Of a DNA stretch of 64,000 bases, positions 18,565-26,114 are shown piece by piece. The position numbers and the translations under genes are program-made. This DNA is from Mucilaginibacter rubeus (GTDB lineage Bacteria > Bacteroidota > Bacteroidia > Sphingobacteriales > Sphingobacteriaceae), in NCBI RefSeq assembly GCF_003286415.2, contig NZ_CP043450.1:2666001-2730000 (forward strand), given 5' to 3'. The notes under the pieces were generated by a model. It ran no database searches and was not told where the DNA came from. It worked only from the letters and a program-made list of their open reading frames with translations. The stretch's first letter is position 1; each line of letters opens with the position of its first letter.

Positions 18565-20007
18565 TTATTTTTTCACAGCACCTGCTGTAGTATATGGCAT
18601 TGTTTGAGGGTCAAAGTTAGCCCAGCCAGCAGTCCAGTCGGTTGAACCGAAAGCACCTTTATAATCAACTTTATCAAAGAATGTATCAGTTACTTTTGCA
18701 TCAGTAAATGCAGCACCTGAAGCGGCAATTGAACCCGCTTTAACGGTAAAGTCAGGCGTGCCCGCGTTTGCAAAATCAGATGAGAATTTGAACGGTGAAT
18801 TGATAACCGCATCTGCATAAATAGCAGCATTAAATACGTTCTCGGCCCTAAGTTTGGTTTCAAATAAAGTTTTGTTTTCACCTTTAACTTCGTTACCTTT
18901 TTTGTTGCTGCCTAAAACCAGGTTGTTTTTAAATACTAAACGGCCTGCGGTGTAGTTAGTTGAAGTTGAGTTAGGAGTAGTAACTTTTGAATCGTCGATA
19001 TAGATACCTTCCGCATAACCAGAAAAAATTGAGTTGAAGCAGCTTATAGCAGAGTTACGACGGATTTGTGCACCATGCTGATAGTTTGCGTTAACGTTGG
19101 TTTCATCAGACTTAGTGTATGGGCCTAACATAGTCATGTTAGAGAATACCGCAGAAGTTTGTGGTGTTTTATCAGAACCTGAACCATCGTTGTCGCTTTC
19201 AAAACCGTTTGAACCAGAGATATCTGCAATAGTTTTAAAACGCTGGCTTAAACCAAACTGAATTTTACCGGCAAAACCAAAATCGGTATCAAAATCGTCA
19301 TCTAAGCTACCCATGGCTATAAGGTGTTTACAATTTACCGTACCACCAAACCATTCAAAAGCGTCATCACCAGAACGGTAAACCTGAACATAGTCGATAG
19401 TTGTACCTTTACCTACACCACCAAAAGTGATACCGTTAATTTCGTTATCTGGTGAAAAAGGAATACCAGCGTACTCAACACGTACATATTTAAGCGTACC
19501 AGAGTTGTCATTTACATCGGTACCACCATATTGGATATATTTAGCAGCATTACCTTTAGCATCTAAACCACCTTCAATACCTACGTTGTCACCTTGGTTA
19601 ACCGGAGCTTTACCCAAAAGGATTAAACCGCCCCAGTCGCCGTTTGAACGGGCACCGGCTTCAAATGCAGAAGTAAATACAATTGGTTTATCAACAGTAC
19701 CAACAGCCATGATTTTAGAACCGCGGGTGATGGTCAAAGTACCTTTGCTTGCTTTATCACCTTTTATCAGGGTACCAGGTTCGATAGTCAAAGTAGCGCC
19801 GTCAGTTACATAAACGAAGCCCTTAATTAAATAAATTTTGTCAGCTTTCCAGGTAGTGTTGGCTGCGATGTCGCCGGTTACAGTAACAACATTGTTGTCT
19901 GAACCGCCACCGGTTGGTGGGTTTGGATCGATCACAGCATCTTTCTTACCGCAAGCCGCGATAAAAAGGCCGACAACAAGTGTTAAAAATAATCCCTGTT
20001 TTTTCAT
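18565..20007 (-). CDS. Surface lipoprotein, right-handed beta-helix-like, TonB-receptor partner
   Basis: A 480-residue lipoprotein with lipobox Cys19 (LFIAAC), a Gly/Ser/Pro linker (about 28-37) and a long repetitive body. Short recurring strands (TLTIEPGTLIKGD, GTLTITRGSKIMAVGT, LKYVRVEYAG, IDYVQVYRSGDDAFEWFGG) suggest a parallel beta-helix. Many Asp/Asn-rich loops (SLDDDFDTDF, NGFESDNDGSGSD) could bind calcium or sugar. It follows a TonB receptor gene by 45 nt on the same strand and is followed by a terminator, so the two form one operon. It is probably an outer-surface substrate-binding or degrading partner. It has no resemblance to SusD. The substrate is unknown. Confidence 0.82.
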   Translation of the reverse strand: MKKQGLFLTLVVGLFIAACGKKDAVIDPNPPTGGGSDNNVVTVTGDIAANTTWKADKIYLIKGFVYVTDGATLTIEPGTLIKGDKASKGTLTITRGSKIMAVGTVDKPIVFTSAFEAGARSNGDWGGLILLGKAPVNQGDNVGIEGGLDAKGNAAKYIQYGGTDVNDNSGTLKYVRVEYAGIPFSPDNEINGITFGGVGKGTTIDYVQVYRSGDDAFEWFGGTVNCKHLIAMGSLDDDFDTDFGFAGKIQFGLSQRFKTIADISGSNGFESDNDGSGSDKTPQTSAVFSNMTMLGPYTKSDETNVNANYQHGAQIRRNSAISCFNSIFSGYAEGIYIDDSKVTTPNSTSTNYTAGRLVFKNNLVLGSNKKGNEVKGENKTLFETKLRAENVFNAAIYADAVINSPFKFSSDFANAGTPDFTVKAGSIAASGAAFTDAKVTDTFFDKVDYKGAFGSTDWTAGWANFDPQTMPYTTAGAVKK

Positions 20008-20052
20008 AATTTTTGCTTTTTTGGAATCAGTTGTTTTTATTATGTTCTTTTC

Positions 20053-22839
20053 TTAAAATGTGTAGTTAAATGACAGGGCATAGTTTGCACCTGGCAGGTA
20101 GCTTTTGAAGGTATAGCCTGTTCCGGATGGAATGTATGGCTTGCCATCAAGCTCGTATATAAAATTGTATTTCTGGTTTAACACATCACTTGCACTGAAT
20201 TTAATCTCCCCTTTGCTTTTCAGTACTTTATAGCCGATCTGGAAATCGAGCACATTACGTGGTTGCTCGTAAACACTCGAAAACCTTTCGCCACCGGCAT
20301 AAAAAATACGTTTGCCAAGCCTGTTGTACAGTACATTGATAGATAGCTTATTATCAAGTTCGTTGTGTTGTAAGCCCGCGTTGATAACATAAGGTGATTG
20401 GCCTACCAGCGGACGGCTTTTTTCAAGACGTACAATACCGTCATTCGGGTTGGTCACTTTTGAGCGGTTAAGCGAGAAGTTGGCGTAAGCTGTTGTGTTT
20501 TTAAAGAAGTTGCCACCGTTAATGAAATCAAGTGTTTTCCGCGCCTCTAATTCAAAACCATATACATAAGCCGATTTTGAGTTAAAATAGCTGATGGTAG
20601 TTGACGAGTTAGAGTCTTCTATTTTAGGCTCAATAGCATTTTGGAATTTTTTGTAGAAAGCAGATATCGAAAAGATCTGACCGGCCGCAGGATAAAACTC
20701 ATATCGTAAATCGGCATTATCAATCAACGTGCGTTTTAGATTTGGTTCACCCTGTAAAGTAGCCAGCAATTCGTAATCATAAAATGCAAACGGCGCCAAT
20801 TCCCTGAATTCGGGTCTGGCCAGCGTACGGTAGTACGATGCCCTGAAATTAGCCCTCTGCGTTAAAGCATATGTAAAGTTTATCGAAGGAAGGAAATCCG
20901 TGTTATTTAATTGTGCACGCGGCTGCTGCATATCTGTTTCTTCGGTATGCAGTTTAAGATCAAATTTCTCGACCCTTAAACCATAAACAACGCGTATCTT
21001 TTCGCTGAATTTGCTATCGAGCATGGCGTAACCGGCGTTAGTCCAGCTGTTCGCATCATACCTGTCGGTAGGGTTTGAAATTTCGTCAAGCGAGTACAAA
21101 CCGTTATTGATCAGGTTAGGGCCAAATATGGTTTGAATTGGTCGCTGAAGGATAGTGTTAATATCGTATTGAGTATTACTTGTATTGATAACCAAGCCAA
21201 GGAAACGCGCGTTAAAATCGCGCTTACGATATTGCGAGTAAACACCCAGCTTCAATGTACTTTGTTTAAACAGATCAACAGGAACCGAATAATCTACCTT
21301 ACCTGAGTAAATGTTTTCGTTCAGATGAGAAAATACACGGGCATTTTGTTTAGCCAAACCGGTAACCTGTGCGTAGAATGGCTCGCCTGCAGCACCTTGC
21401 CTGTAATTGGTTTTACGCTGATCCGGCTGATCGTTAATGATATTGCTAAAGCCCAGGTTCCATTTAATTTTTGAGTTTTTCGCGCCCAAGCCATGCTCGC
21501 CCTCAAGTGTGCTTTTTAATAATGATTTTTCTAACAAATCATTAGCATAAAAACGCGAGTCATAGCTGCCATCGCTGGTGTTTGAACCTGTACGGTAAGT
21601 AAACTGGTCATCAAACGTACGGTTGTAGAGGTTTTTGAACGTGATTTTGTTTTTACCAAAACTGTAAGCAAAGTTGGCCAACGCACCTATATTTGTTGAG
21701 AATTTGTATTGGGCACTGTGATAATCATAGTTATCAAACTGTTGTATCAAATCGGGAACAGTAGTTTGCGAGTTACGGTAAGTTAACGATACCGTTGTAC
21801 CAAACCTGTTTTTGTTGGCGCCAATCTCCTGCACATTACCTACGGTTAGCTGATAGTTTTGAGTAGGTAGAGCATTACTTCTGTAGATACTAAAATCGTT
21901 GTTAAGACTGTTGATTGACTGGATGGTTTGGGTTTGGCTGAGCTGGCGGTTAACGATCTGGTTTGTTGTAGGGAAATTGCTAACCAGTTTACGTGTACCA
22001 TTGTCAAAGCCAAAGTAATCGCTGGCATTGCGGTATCCGTTCTGAAAATCTTTGAATGTGCTCTGAGAATTATAGCCCACGCCGACATTAAGACTTACAA
22101 AGTTTTGATCAGGAATATCTTTGGTTTGTATTTGAACGCTACCACCAGCAAAATCACCCTGAAGATCAGGAGTGGCGGTTTTGCTGATCACTATATTCTC
22201 AACAAGGTTTGAAGGAACGATATCAAACGAAAATGCCTTACGGTTAGGCTCGGTGCTTGGCAATGGAGCGCCATCAAGTGACGCGCTGTTATACCTGTCG
22301 CTCAAGCCCCTTACAATTACAAATTTATTGTCCTGGATTGTAGTACCGCTTACCCTTTTTAACACGTCGCTGGTATTGCGGTCTGGCGCTCGGCGAATAA
22401 GCTCAGAAGAAATCCCGTCAGAAATAGAAGCGCTGTTTTTTTGAGTGGCATATAGTGAAGCAACTGAAGCCTGACGATAGGTTGATTTCACTACAACCTC
22501 CTTAAGTGCTGTTGTAGCTCCGGAAGCCATCGCAATGTCGAGCGTAGTAACCTGACCGGCTTTAACCTCAACATCCGAAATTGATTTGGTTTGATAGCCT
22601 ATGTATTTAATAACTAAGGTGTATTTACCCGGTTTTACATCGGTAAGCACGTAACGACCATCTACATTGGCAGCAGCGCCTTTTGTTGTGCCGTCAATAC
22701 CCACAGTTGCGCCAATAAGCGTTTCACTGGTTTTTTGATCGATGATCTTGCCAATGATCTTGCCATTACCTTGCGCAGATATTTTCAGTGTAAAGAAAAA
22801 TACGGATAAGATTAGCAGGAGTAAAGATTTTGACTTCAT
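20053..22839 (-). CDS. TonB-dependent outer-membrane receptor
   Basis: A 928-residue receptor with a signal peptide (about 1-22), a carboxypeptidase-regulatory-like domain (about 25-110, GKIIGKIIDQKTSETLIGAT), a plug (about 125-250, with FVIVRGLSDRYN and GGSVQIQTKD) and a beta-barrel ending FNYTF, the aromatic C-terminus typical for BAM-dependent insertion. It is the first gene of an operon with the beta-helix-like lipoprotein. A -7 element lies at 22858-22865. A divergent ArsR-type regulator starts 200 nt away, and a palindrome lies between them. The ligand is not deducible. Confidence 0.92.
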   Translation of the reverse strand: MKSKSLLLLILSVFFFTLKISAQGNGKIIGKIIDQKTSETLIGATVGIDGTTKGAAANVDGRYVLTDVKPGKYTLVIKYIGYQTKSISDVEVKAGQVTTLDIAMASGATTALKEVVVKSTYRQASVASLYATQKNSASISDGISSELIRRAPDRNTSDVLKRVSGTTIQDNKFVIVRGLSDRYNSASLDGAPLPSTEPNRKAFSFDIVPSNLVENIVISKTATPDLQGDFAGGSVQIQTKDIPDQNFVSLNVGVGYNSQSTFKDFQNGYRNASDYFGFDNGTRKLVSNFPTTNQIVNRQLSQTQTIQSINSLNNDFSIYRSNALPTQNYQLTVGNVQEIGANKNRFGTTVSLTYRNSQTTVPDLIQQFDNYDYHSAQYKFSTNIGALANFAYSFGKNKITFKNLYNRTFDDQFTYRTGSNTSDGSYDSRFYANDLLEKSLLKSTLEGEHGLGAKNSKIKWNLGFSNIINDQPDQRKTNYRQGAAGEPFYAQVTGLAKQNARVFSHLNENIYSGKVDYSVPVDLFKQSTLKLGVYSQYRKRDFNARFLGLVINTSNTQYDINTILQRPIQTIFGPNLINNGLYSLDEISNPTDRYDANSWTNAGYAMLDSKFSEKIRVVYGLRVEKFDLKLHTEETDMQQPRAQLNNTDFLPSINFTYALTQRANFRASYYRTLARPEFRELAPFAFYDYELLATLQGEPNLKRTLIDNADLRYEFYPAAGQIFSISAFYKKFQNAIEPKIEDSNSSTTISYFNSKSAYVYGFELEARKTLDFINGGNFFKNTTAYANFSLNRSKVTNPNDGIVRLEKSRPLVGQSPYVINAGLQHNELDNKLSINVLYNRLGKRIFYAGGERFSSVYEQPRNVLDFQIGYKVLKSKGEIKFSASDVLNQKYNFIYELDGKPYIPSGTGYTFKSYLPGANYALSFNYTF

Positions 22840-22857
22840 AAATTTTTAATAACGGGT

Positions 22858-22865
22858 CAAAAGTA
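22858..22865 (-). promoter_or_regulatory. -7 element of the TonB receptor/lipoprotein operon
   Basis: TACTTTTG on the minus strand matches TAnnTTTG. It predicts a start near 22854 and a leader of about 15 nt. No -33 TTG is found at 19 nt, which suggests a weak or activator-dependent promoter. Confidence 0.55.
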
Positions 22866-22929
22866 TCCTCGTTAAATTAAATTTATGTTAACTCAAAATT
22901 ATCAAATCGAATATCTTAAATATTAAATT

Positions 22930-22949
22930 AAATCTAAAGTTTTAGATTT
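22930..22949. promoter_or_regulatory. Perfect 9-2-9 palindrome, candidate operator
   Basis: AAATCTAAA, GT, TTTAGATTT: a perfect inverted repeat of 9 nt with a 2-nt spacer, in the 200-nt region between the TonB operon and the divergent ArsR-type gene. It lies 65 nt upstream of the TonB -7 box and 67 nt upstream of the regulator -7 box. ArsR-family operators are usually AT-rich palindromes of this type. Binding is inferred. Confidence 0.5.
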
Positions 22950-23015
22950 TATCCAATATCATGAAGATTAAATGAAGTATTAGAGGTTCAATTATTCATT
23001 TTTAAATATGGGTTA

Positions 23016-23023
23016 TATATTTG
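23016..23023 (+). promoter_or_regulatory. -7 element of the ArsR-type regulator
   Basis: TATATTTG matches TAnnTTTG and predicts a start near 23027, 13 nt before the ATG at 23040. No clear -33 element is present. Confidence 0.55.
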
Positions 23024-23039
23024 TAACTCACATTTAAAC

Positions 23040-23372
23040 ATGGCTAATCATAAAAAGGCTGAGTTTGCCGCAACAGATCAGGATTTATCAATGGTAGCAA
23101 AAGCGCTGTCGCATCCCGCAAGGATTGCTATTATGCGTATTTTAGCCCAGCATAAGCATTTTACCTGCGGCGAAATAGTTGAGATACTTCCATTGGCACA
23201 ACCTACAGTATCCCACCACTTAAAGGAATTGATGGATGCCCGGTTGATCACCGTTGCTATTGACGGTAAGAAATCATTGTATGATGTTAACTGGCCTACC
23301 TGGAACCGGTATACTGCTCAATTTGAGAATATGTTAAGCGCCATTAATAACGCTGAACAAAAGGTTGGATAG
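23040..23372 (+). CDS. ArsR-family winged-helix regulator
   Basis: A 110-residue one-domain transcription factor. Core motifs are AKALSHPARIAIMRIL (about 21-36) and the recognition helix region LAQPTVSHHLKELMDARL (about 61-78), then a wing (VAIDGKKSLYDVN). The classic ArsR metal site ELCVCD is missing; only one Cys (in HFTCGEIV) is present, so sensing by metal thiolates is unlikely. It is divergent from the TonB receptor/lipoprotein operon, the usual position of a local repressor. It resembles the two other winged-helix proteins of this region in the TDxxLxxxAKAL and RIAIxRI segments. Confidence 0.88.
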   Translation: MANHKKAEFAATDQDLSMVAKALSHPARIAIMRILAQHKHFTCGEIVEILPLAQPTVSHHLKELMDARLITVAIDGKKSLYDVNWPTWNRYTAQFENMLSAINNAEQKVG

Positions 23373-23387
23373 GCAACCCTCCTATTC

Positions 23388-24581
23388 TTATGGGTTATAT
23401 TCGTACACAATTTTATAAGGTACCTGCTTTAGCGATGCTGATACCTGCCCAATCTTAAGATCATGTAACTGTGGGGTAGGTTCGCAAAATGAGTATGCTT
23501 TTCCCTTATAAAGCAAAGGTTTCCCAACTGGTTTATCAAACTGAACTGCCATAGTTATATGAGTTGGGTATAAAACCGCTATCATAGGCAAATTGTATAT
23601 TTCCTTCACCAAATAAAAGAACAAGCCGGCCCTATCATCGCAATCACTGTATTGAGCAAACAGGGTTTCTTCTGGACTTAGGCGCTTTTCGCGACCAAAA
23701 TTCATTTCATCGTTTTCATATAAAAAGGCATAACGGGTAAAACGCATCAAGTAGTCAACTCCTTTTTTTGTATCCATTCTGCTCACATTTTGTTTAAGTA
23801 AAGGAATCAGCGAGCCATAGGTTTCCTTACTCAATGGAATATTGAAATAGGATTCAAAATCCACAACAGGGTAATTCCTGAAAATAGAATCAACCAGCGG
23901 ATTGAGCTTAATTTTGAAATAGTATGCCTTATGCTGATAAGTAAACTGCAGATCTTTTTCGATGTAATCTGCCGGAGTAAAATCAGGCATCCGGGTAACC
24001 TTGTATGAAAACGGGTTTACAGCCCCTGAAACATCGATATCAACAGGAGTAGCTGGCTGAGTTGTTAGATCAGTACCCGGATAGTCATGAATGTTAAGGC
24101 ACATGTATTTTTTATTATTAACCGTATACGAAGGAATATCAGATATATCCTCATTATTGTAGACATAAAAAATGATCTTCTTCCCGGCGAGGGCCAACCG
24201 CGCATCATAACCCGATTTAACCATCAGGAACCATTTGTATAAGGTATAGTTGTTGTAGTTTTTTTCTTTGGGAGCTATTTGCTGTGCTGTTTTACGCACA
24301 AGCTGGTAATAAAGCCAGTCGTTAAGTTGATGCTTTTCCTTGTAGTTTTGCAATGCTGTAAGCAAAGATCTATAACCTCCTGTACTACCAGCATGGTAAA
24401 AGTCTTTTATACTCTGTTCTGATAACACGGGACCAGTAGTCACGATTGTCTGTGTATCAACTTCGGCATTAAAGGTTCCGTCATAAAAGGCAAAACAAAT
24501 CCTTCTGCTACTTTGCGCGCGCAGGTTAACTGTACTCAAAAGCAACAAGCACATGAATAATATTTTAACGCATCTGGTCAT
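23388..24581 (-). CDS. Secreted transglutaminase-like cysteine-hydrolase-fold protein
   Basis: A 397-residue protein. I chose ATG 24581 over 24656 because it gives a clean signal peptide (MTRCVKILFMCLLLLSTVNL, then RAQ). The C-terminal third has a transglutaminase/protease-like core: Cys314 in SDCDDRAGLFFYLV and His341 in YPTHITMAV, followed by FCEPTP, which could supply the acidic partner. The N-terminal part is not recognised. It is likely periplasmic or exported; peptide or cell-wall hydrolysis is possible, but no substrate can be named. It is convergent with the ArsR-type gene, 15 nt apart. Confidence 0.72.
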   Translation of the reverse strand: MTRCVKILFMCLLLLSTVNLRAQSSRRICFAFYDGTFNAEVDTQTIVTTGPVLSEQSIKDFYHAGSTGGYRSLLTALQNYKEKHQLNDWLYYQLVRKTAQQIAPKEKNYNNYTLYKWFLMVKSGYDARLALAGKKIIFYVYNNEDISDIPSYTVNNKKYMCLNIHDYPGTDLTTQPATPVDIDVSGAVNPFSYKVTRMPDFTPADYIEKDLQFTYQHKAYYFKIKLNPLVDSIFRNYPVVDFESYFNIPLSKETYGSLIPLLKQNVSRMDTKKGVDYLMRFTRYAFLYENDEMNFGREKRLSPEETLFAQYSDCDDRAGLFFYLVKEIYNLPMIAVLYPTHITMAVQFDKPVGKPLLYKGKAYSFCEPTPQLHDLKIGQVSASLKQVPYKIVYEYNP

Positions 24582-24685
24582 CAGTCGAGTACCCGGTTCA
24601 TAATTTATATACAAGTTACAAATTAACGCCGAATTGGTTAATGTTATTTTAATCATTTAGGAACACAATCATAACATTGCAACCC

Positions 24686-24693
24686 TATTTTTG
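24686..24693 (+). promoter_or_regulatory. -7 element of a small unknown gene
   Basis: TATTTTTG matches TAnnTTTG and predicts a start near 24697, 16 nt before the ATG at 24713. This favours 24713 over an in-frame TTG at 24698. Confidence 0.5.
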
Positions 24694-24712
24694 ATGTTTG
24701 AAAAACCGGTTC

Positions 24713-25108
24713 ATGAGGTCAATATCATTAGGAAAAAGAATACTTTGTTTATTTATAGCAATAGGGTACTTCTTTTTTTCGTGCTTATATGTTACACGTT
24801 GCCCTAAAGTTGCCGGTCATACTAAAACCGGGCAACACTTTACTGCAGGCAATCAGGTAAAGCAAAATACCCCTGTTATTTCAAGCGCAACTAACAGTAA
24901 ATCGATCCCTGTTCTGTTTCTATCACGTCCGCGCGTCATCTTTGGTAAAAACTTAGTCGCTTTAAGTAACCAGTTCAGGTTAATACGTGTTTGTGAATTA
25001 TGTCCTTTCAGGTGCCTGACAAAAATTGACGATCCGAACAGGTTTCGGGCTCACAAAATCTTTTATACAGCTAATATCCTTTCTATTATCCGTACCTGGA
25101 AAATTTGA
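24713..25108 (+). CDS. Small membrane or exported protein with a CxxCxxxC motif
   Basis: A 131-residue protein of unknown function. The N-terminus MRSISLGKRI then a hydrophobic stretch (LCLFIAIGYFFFSCLYV, about 11-27) is either a signal peptide or a membrane anchor. The C-terminal half contains VCELCPFRC, three cysteines in CxxCxxxC spacing, which could bind metal or form disulfides. No domain is recognised. The TAnnTTTG box supports the gene. Codon use looks less regular than in its neighbours, so a fast-evolving or orphan gene is possible. Confidence 0.5.
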   Translation: MRSISLGKRILCLFIAIGYFFFSCLYVTRCPKVAGHTKTGQHFTAGNQVKQNTPVISSATNSKSIPVLFLSRPRVIFGKNLVALSNQFRLIRVCELCPFRCLTKIDDPNRFRAHKIFYTANILSIIRTWKI

Positions 25109-25222
25109 GTTATCAGAGTTCCTCTCCTGCTGATACCTGTTACAATGTTTCCTTAATTATTTATTACCTGCATTACATGCTGTTAACACCGCACAATGCA
25201 ATTAAAAACGTATGGATTAGTT

Positions 25223-25558
25223 ATGCCTTATTTCGATCTAAAATTTTCAACTACCGACAATGAACTGGCCAATTTTGCAAAAGCCCTTGCCTTACCCGTA
25301 AGAATTGCTATTGTGCGTATTATCATGACTAATGGCAATTCTGTAGGCAAAGAAAGTTTATATAGTATTCCTTTTAACCACGAAACGATAACCAAGCACC
25401 TGGCCGAATTAAGACGGTTGGGGATCATCAAAGCCCATGGTTTACGTAACTCACTTAAATATAGTCTCGATGAGCAGTTATTTCAGCAAATGGCCGATGG
25501 TTTTGCCATGCTGTTTGATAGTATGCGAACGTTTGAGCCCGATCTGCAGAGTTGCTAA
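25223..25558 (+). CDS. Winged-helix regulator, paralogue of the 18 kb regulator
   Basis: A 111-residue protein. ATG 25223 (MPYFDLKFSTTDNELA) is preferred to 25196 because it aligns with the start of the ArsR/XRE fusion at 18473. The shared core is ELxxFAxxLALPVR, IVRxI, then a helix ending KHLAELRRLGII and a wing (NSLKYSLDE). It is an ArsR-like winged helix without metal-binding cysteines and without the XRE half found in its relative. Its target is unknown. It lies upstream of tRNA-Ser with no gene between. Confidence 0.78.
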   Translation: MPYFDLKFSTTDNELANFAKALALPVRIAIVRIIMTNGNSVGKESLYSIPFNHETITKHLAELRRLGIIKAHGLRNSLKYSLDEQLFQQMADGFAMLFDSMRTFEPDLQSC

Positions 25559-25696
25559 TGATGAAAAACGGGCTGTTTTTAGCTATTTTCTGAGACAAAA
25601 ATGATTTTTTATAAAAAAAATAAAATTCTAATAATCTGATAAACAGACTGTGTGTTGTAACATTGGCTTAACTTGGGCTTAAAGTACCGTTCCTGA

Positions 25697-25727
25697 TTTG
25701 GCAATTCGCTTCAGATTTGTACTTTTG
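25697..25727 (+). promoter_or_regulatory. Promoter of tRNA-Ser
   Basis: TTTG (25697-25700), exactly 19 nt, then TACTTTTG (25720-25727): a full match to the Bacteroidota consensus. The start is predicted at about 25731, two nt before the mature tRNA. Confidence 0.85.
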
Positions 25728-25732
25728 TCCCC

Positions 25733-25819
25733 GGAGAGTTGGCAGAGTGGTCGATTGCGGCAGTCTTGAAAACTGTTGAACTGTTAAAGGTTCCTGGGGT
25801 TCGAATCCCTAACTCTCCG
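25733..25819 (+). tRNA. tRNA-Ser (anticodon UGA)
   Basis: An 87-nt class II tRNA. Acceptor arms GGAGAGT and ACTCTCC pair perfectly (25733-25739 with 25812-25818), with discriminator G. The anticodon loop CTTGAAA gives UGA. A long variable arm typical of serine tRNA and a GGTTCGAATCC T-arm are present. It reads UCA and, with modification, other UCN codons. CCA is not encoded. An ORF overlapping it is an artefact. Confidence 0.95.
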
Positions 25820-25840
25820 CATCAAAATAAAGTTTTTGTA

Positions 25841-25880
25841 AAACGCCTCAAATCACAGAATTTGGGGCGTTTCTTGTTTA
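25841..25880 (+). terminator. Terminator after tRNA-Ser
   Basis: A 13-bp stem with one G-T pair (25841-25853 with 25860-25872) has a 6-nt loop and a T-rich tail. From here to 26058 no gene is seen. Confidence 0.75.
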
Positions 25881-26058
25881 CAGGCAAGCCGAAAAGACAG
25901 GGAATTGCTGCTATCGTGAAACAAGAAAGTAAATGGCTATCTTAAGAATATTACAGAGCTATGTGGGATAAAGAAAGAACTCCCTATCCGCATAAATCAT
26001 ATAGTATGAGGTAAGGCGTTTTGATAATAGGCGTTTGTTAATTGAACAAGGTGAATAA

Positions 26059-26097
26059 AAGAACCCTGCTCCTATCAAGACAAGGGACAGGGCTCTT
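26059..26097 (-). terminator. Terminator of the glutaminase-like gene
   Basis: On the minus strand AAGAGCCCTG (26097-26088) pairs with CAGGGTTCTT (26068-26059), one wobble, followed by TTT. It lies 18 nt after the stop at 26115. Confidence 0.7.
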
Positions 26098-26114
26098 ATA
26101 GGTTTATTAAGGAA

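Noticed and set aside
792..22839. SusC/SusD-type glycan uptake pairs
   Set aside because: Both receptors lack a SusD-like neighbour; the 480-residue lipoprotein has no SusD features.
25739..25945. 68-codon ORF
   Set aside because: It overlaps tRNA-Ser and its terminator.
25733..26114. tRNA-Ser as integration site of a mobile element
   Set aside because: No integrase, no repeat of the tRNA 3' end was noticed downstream, and ordinary genes follow.
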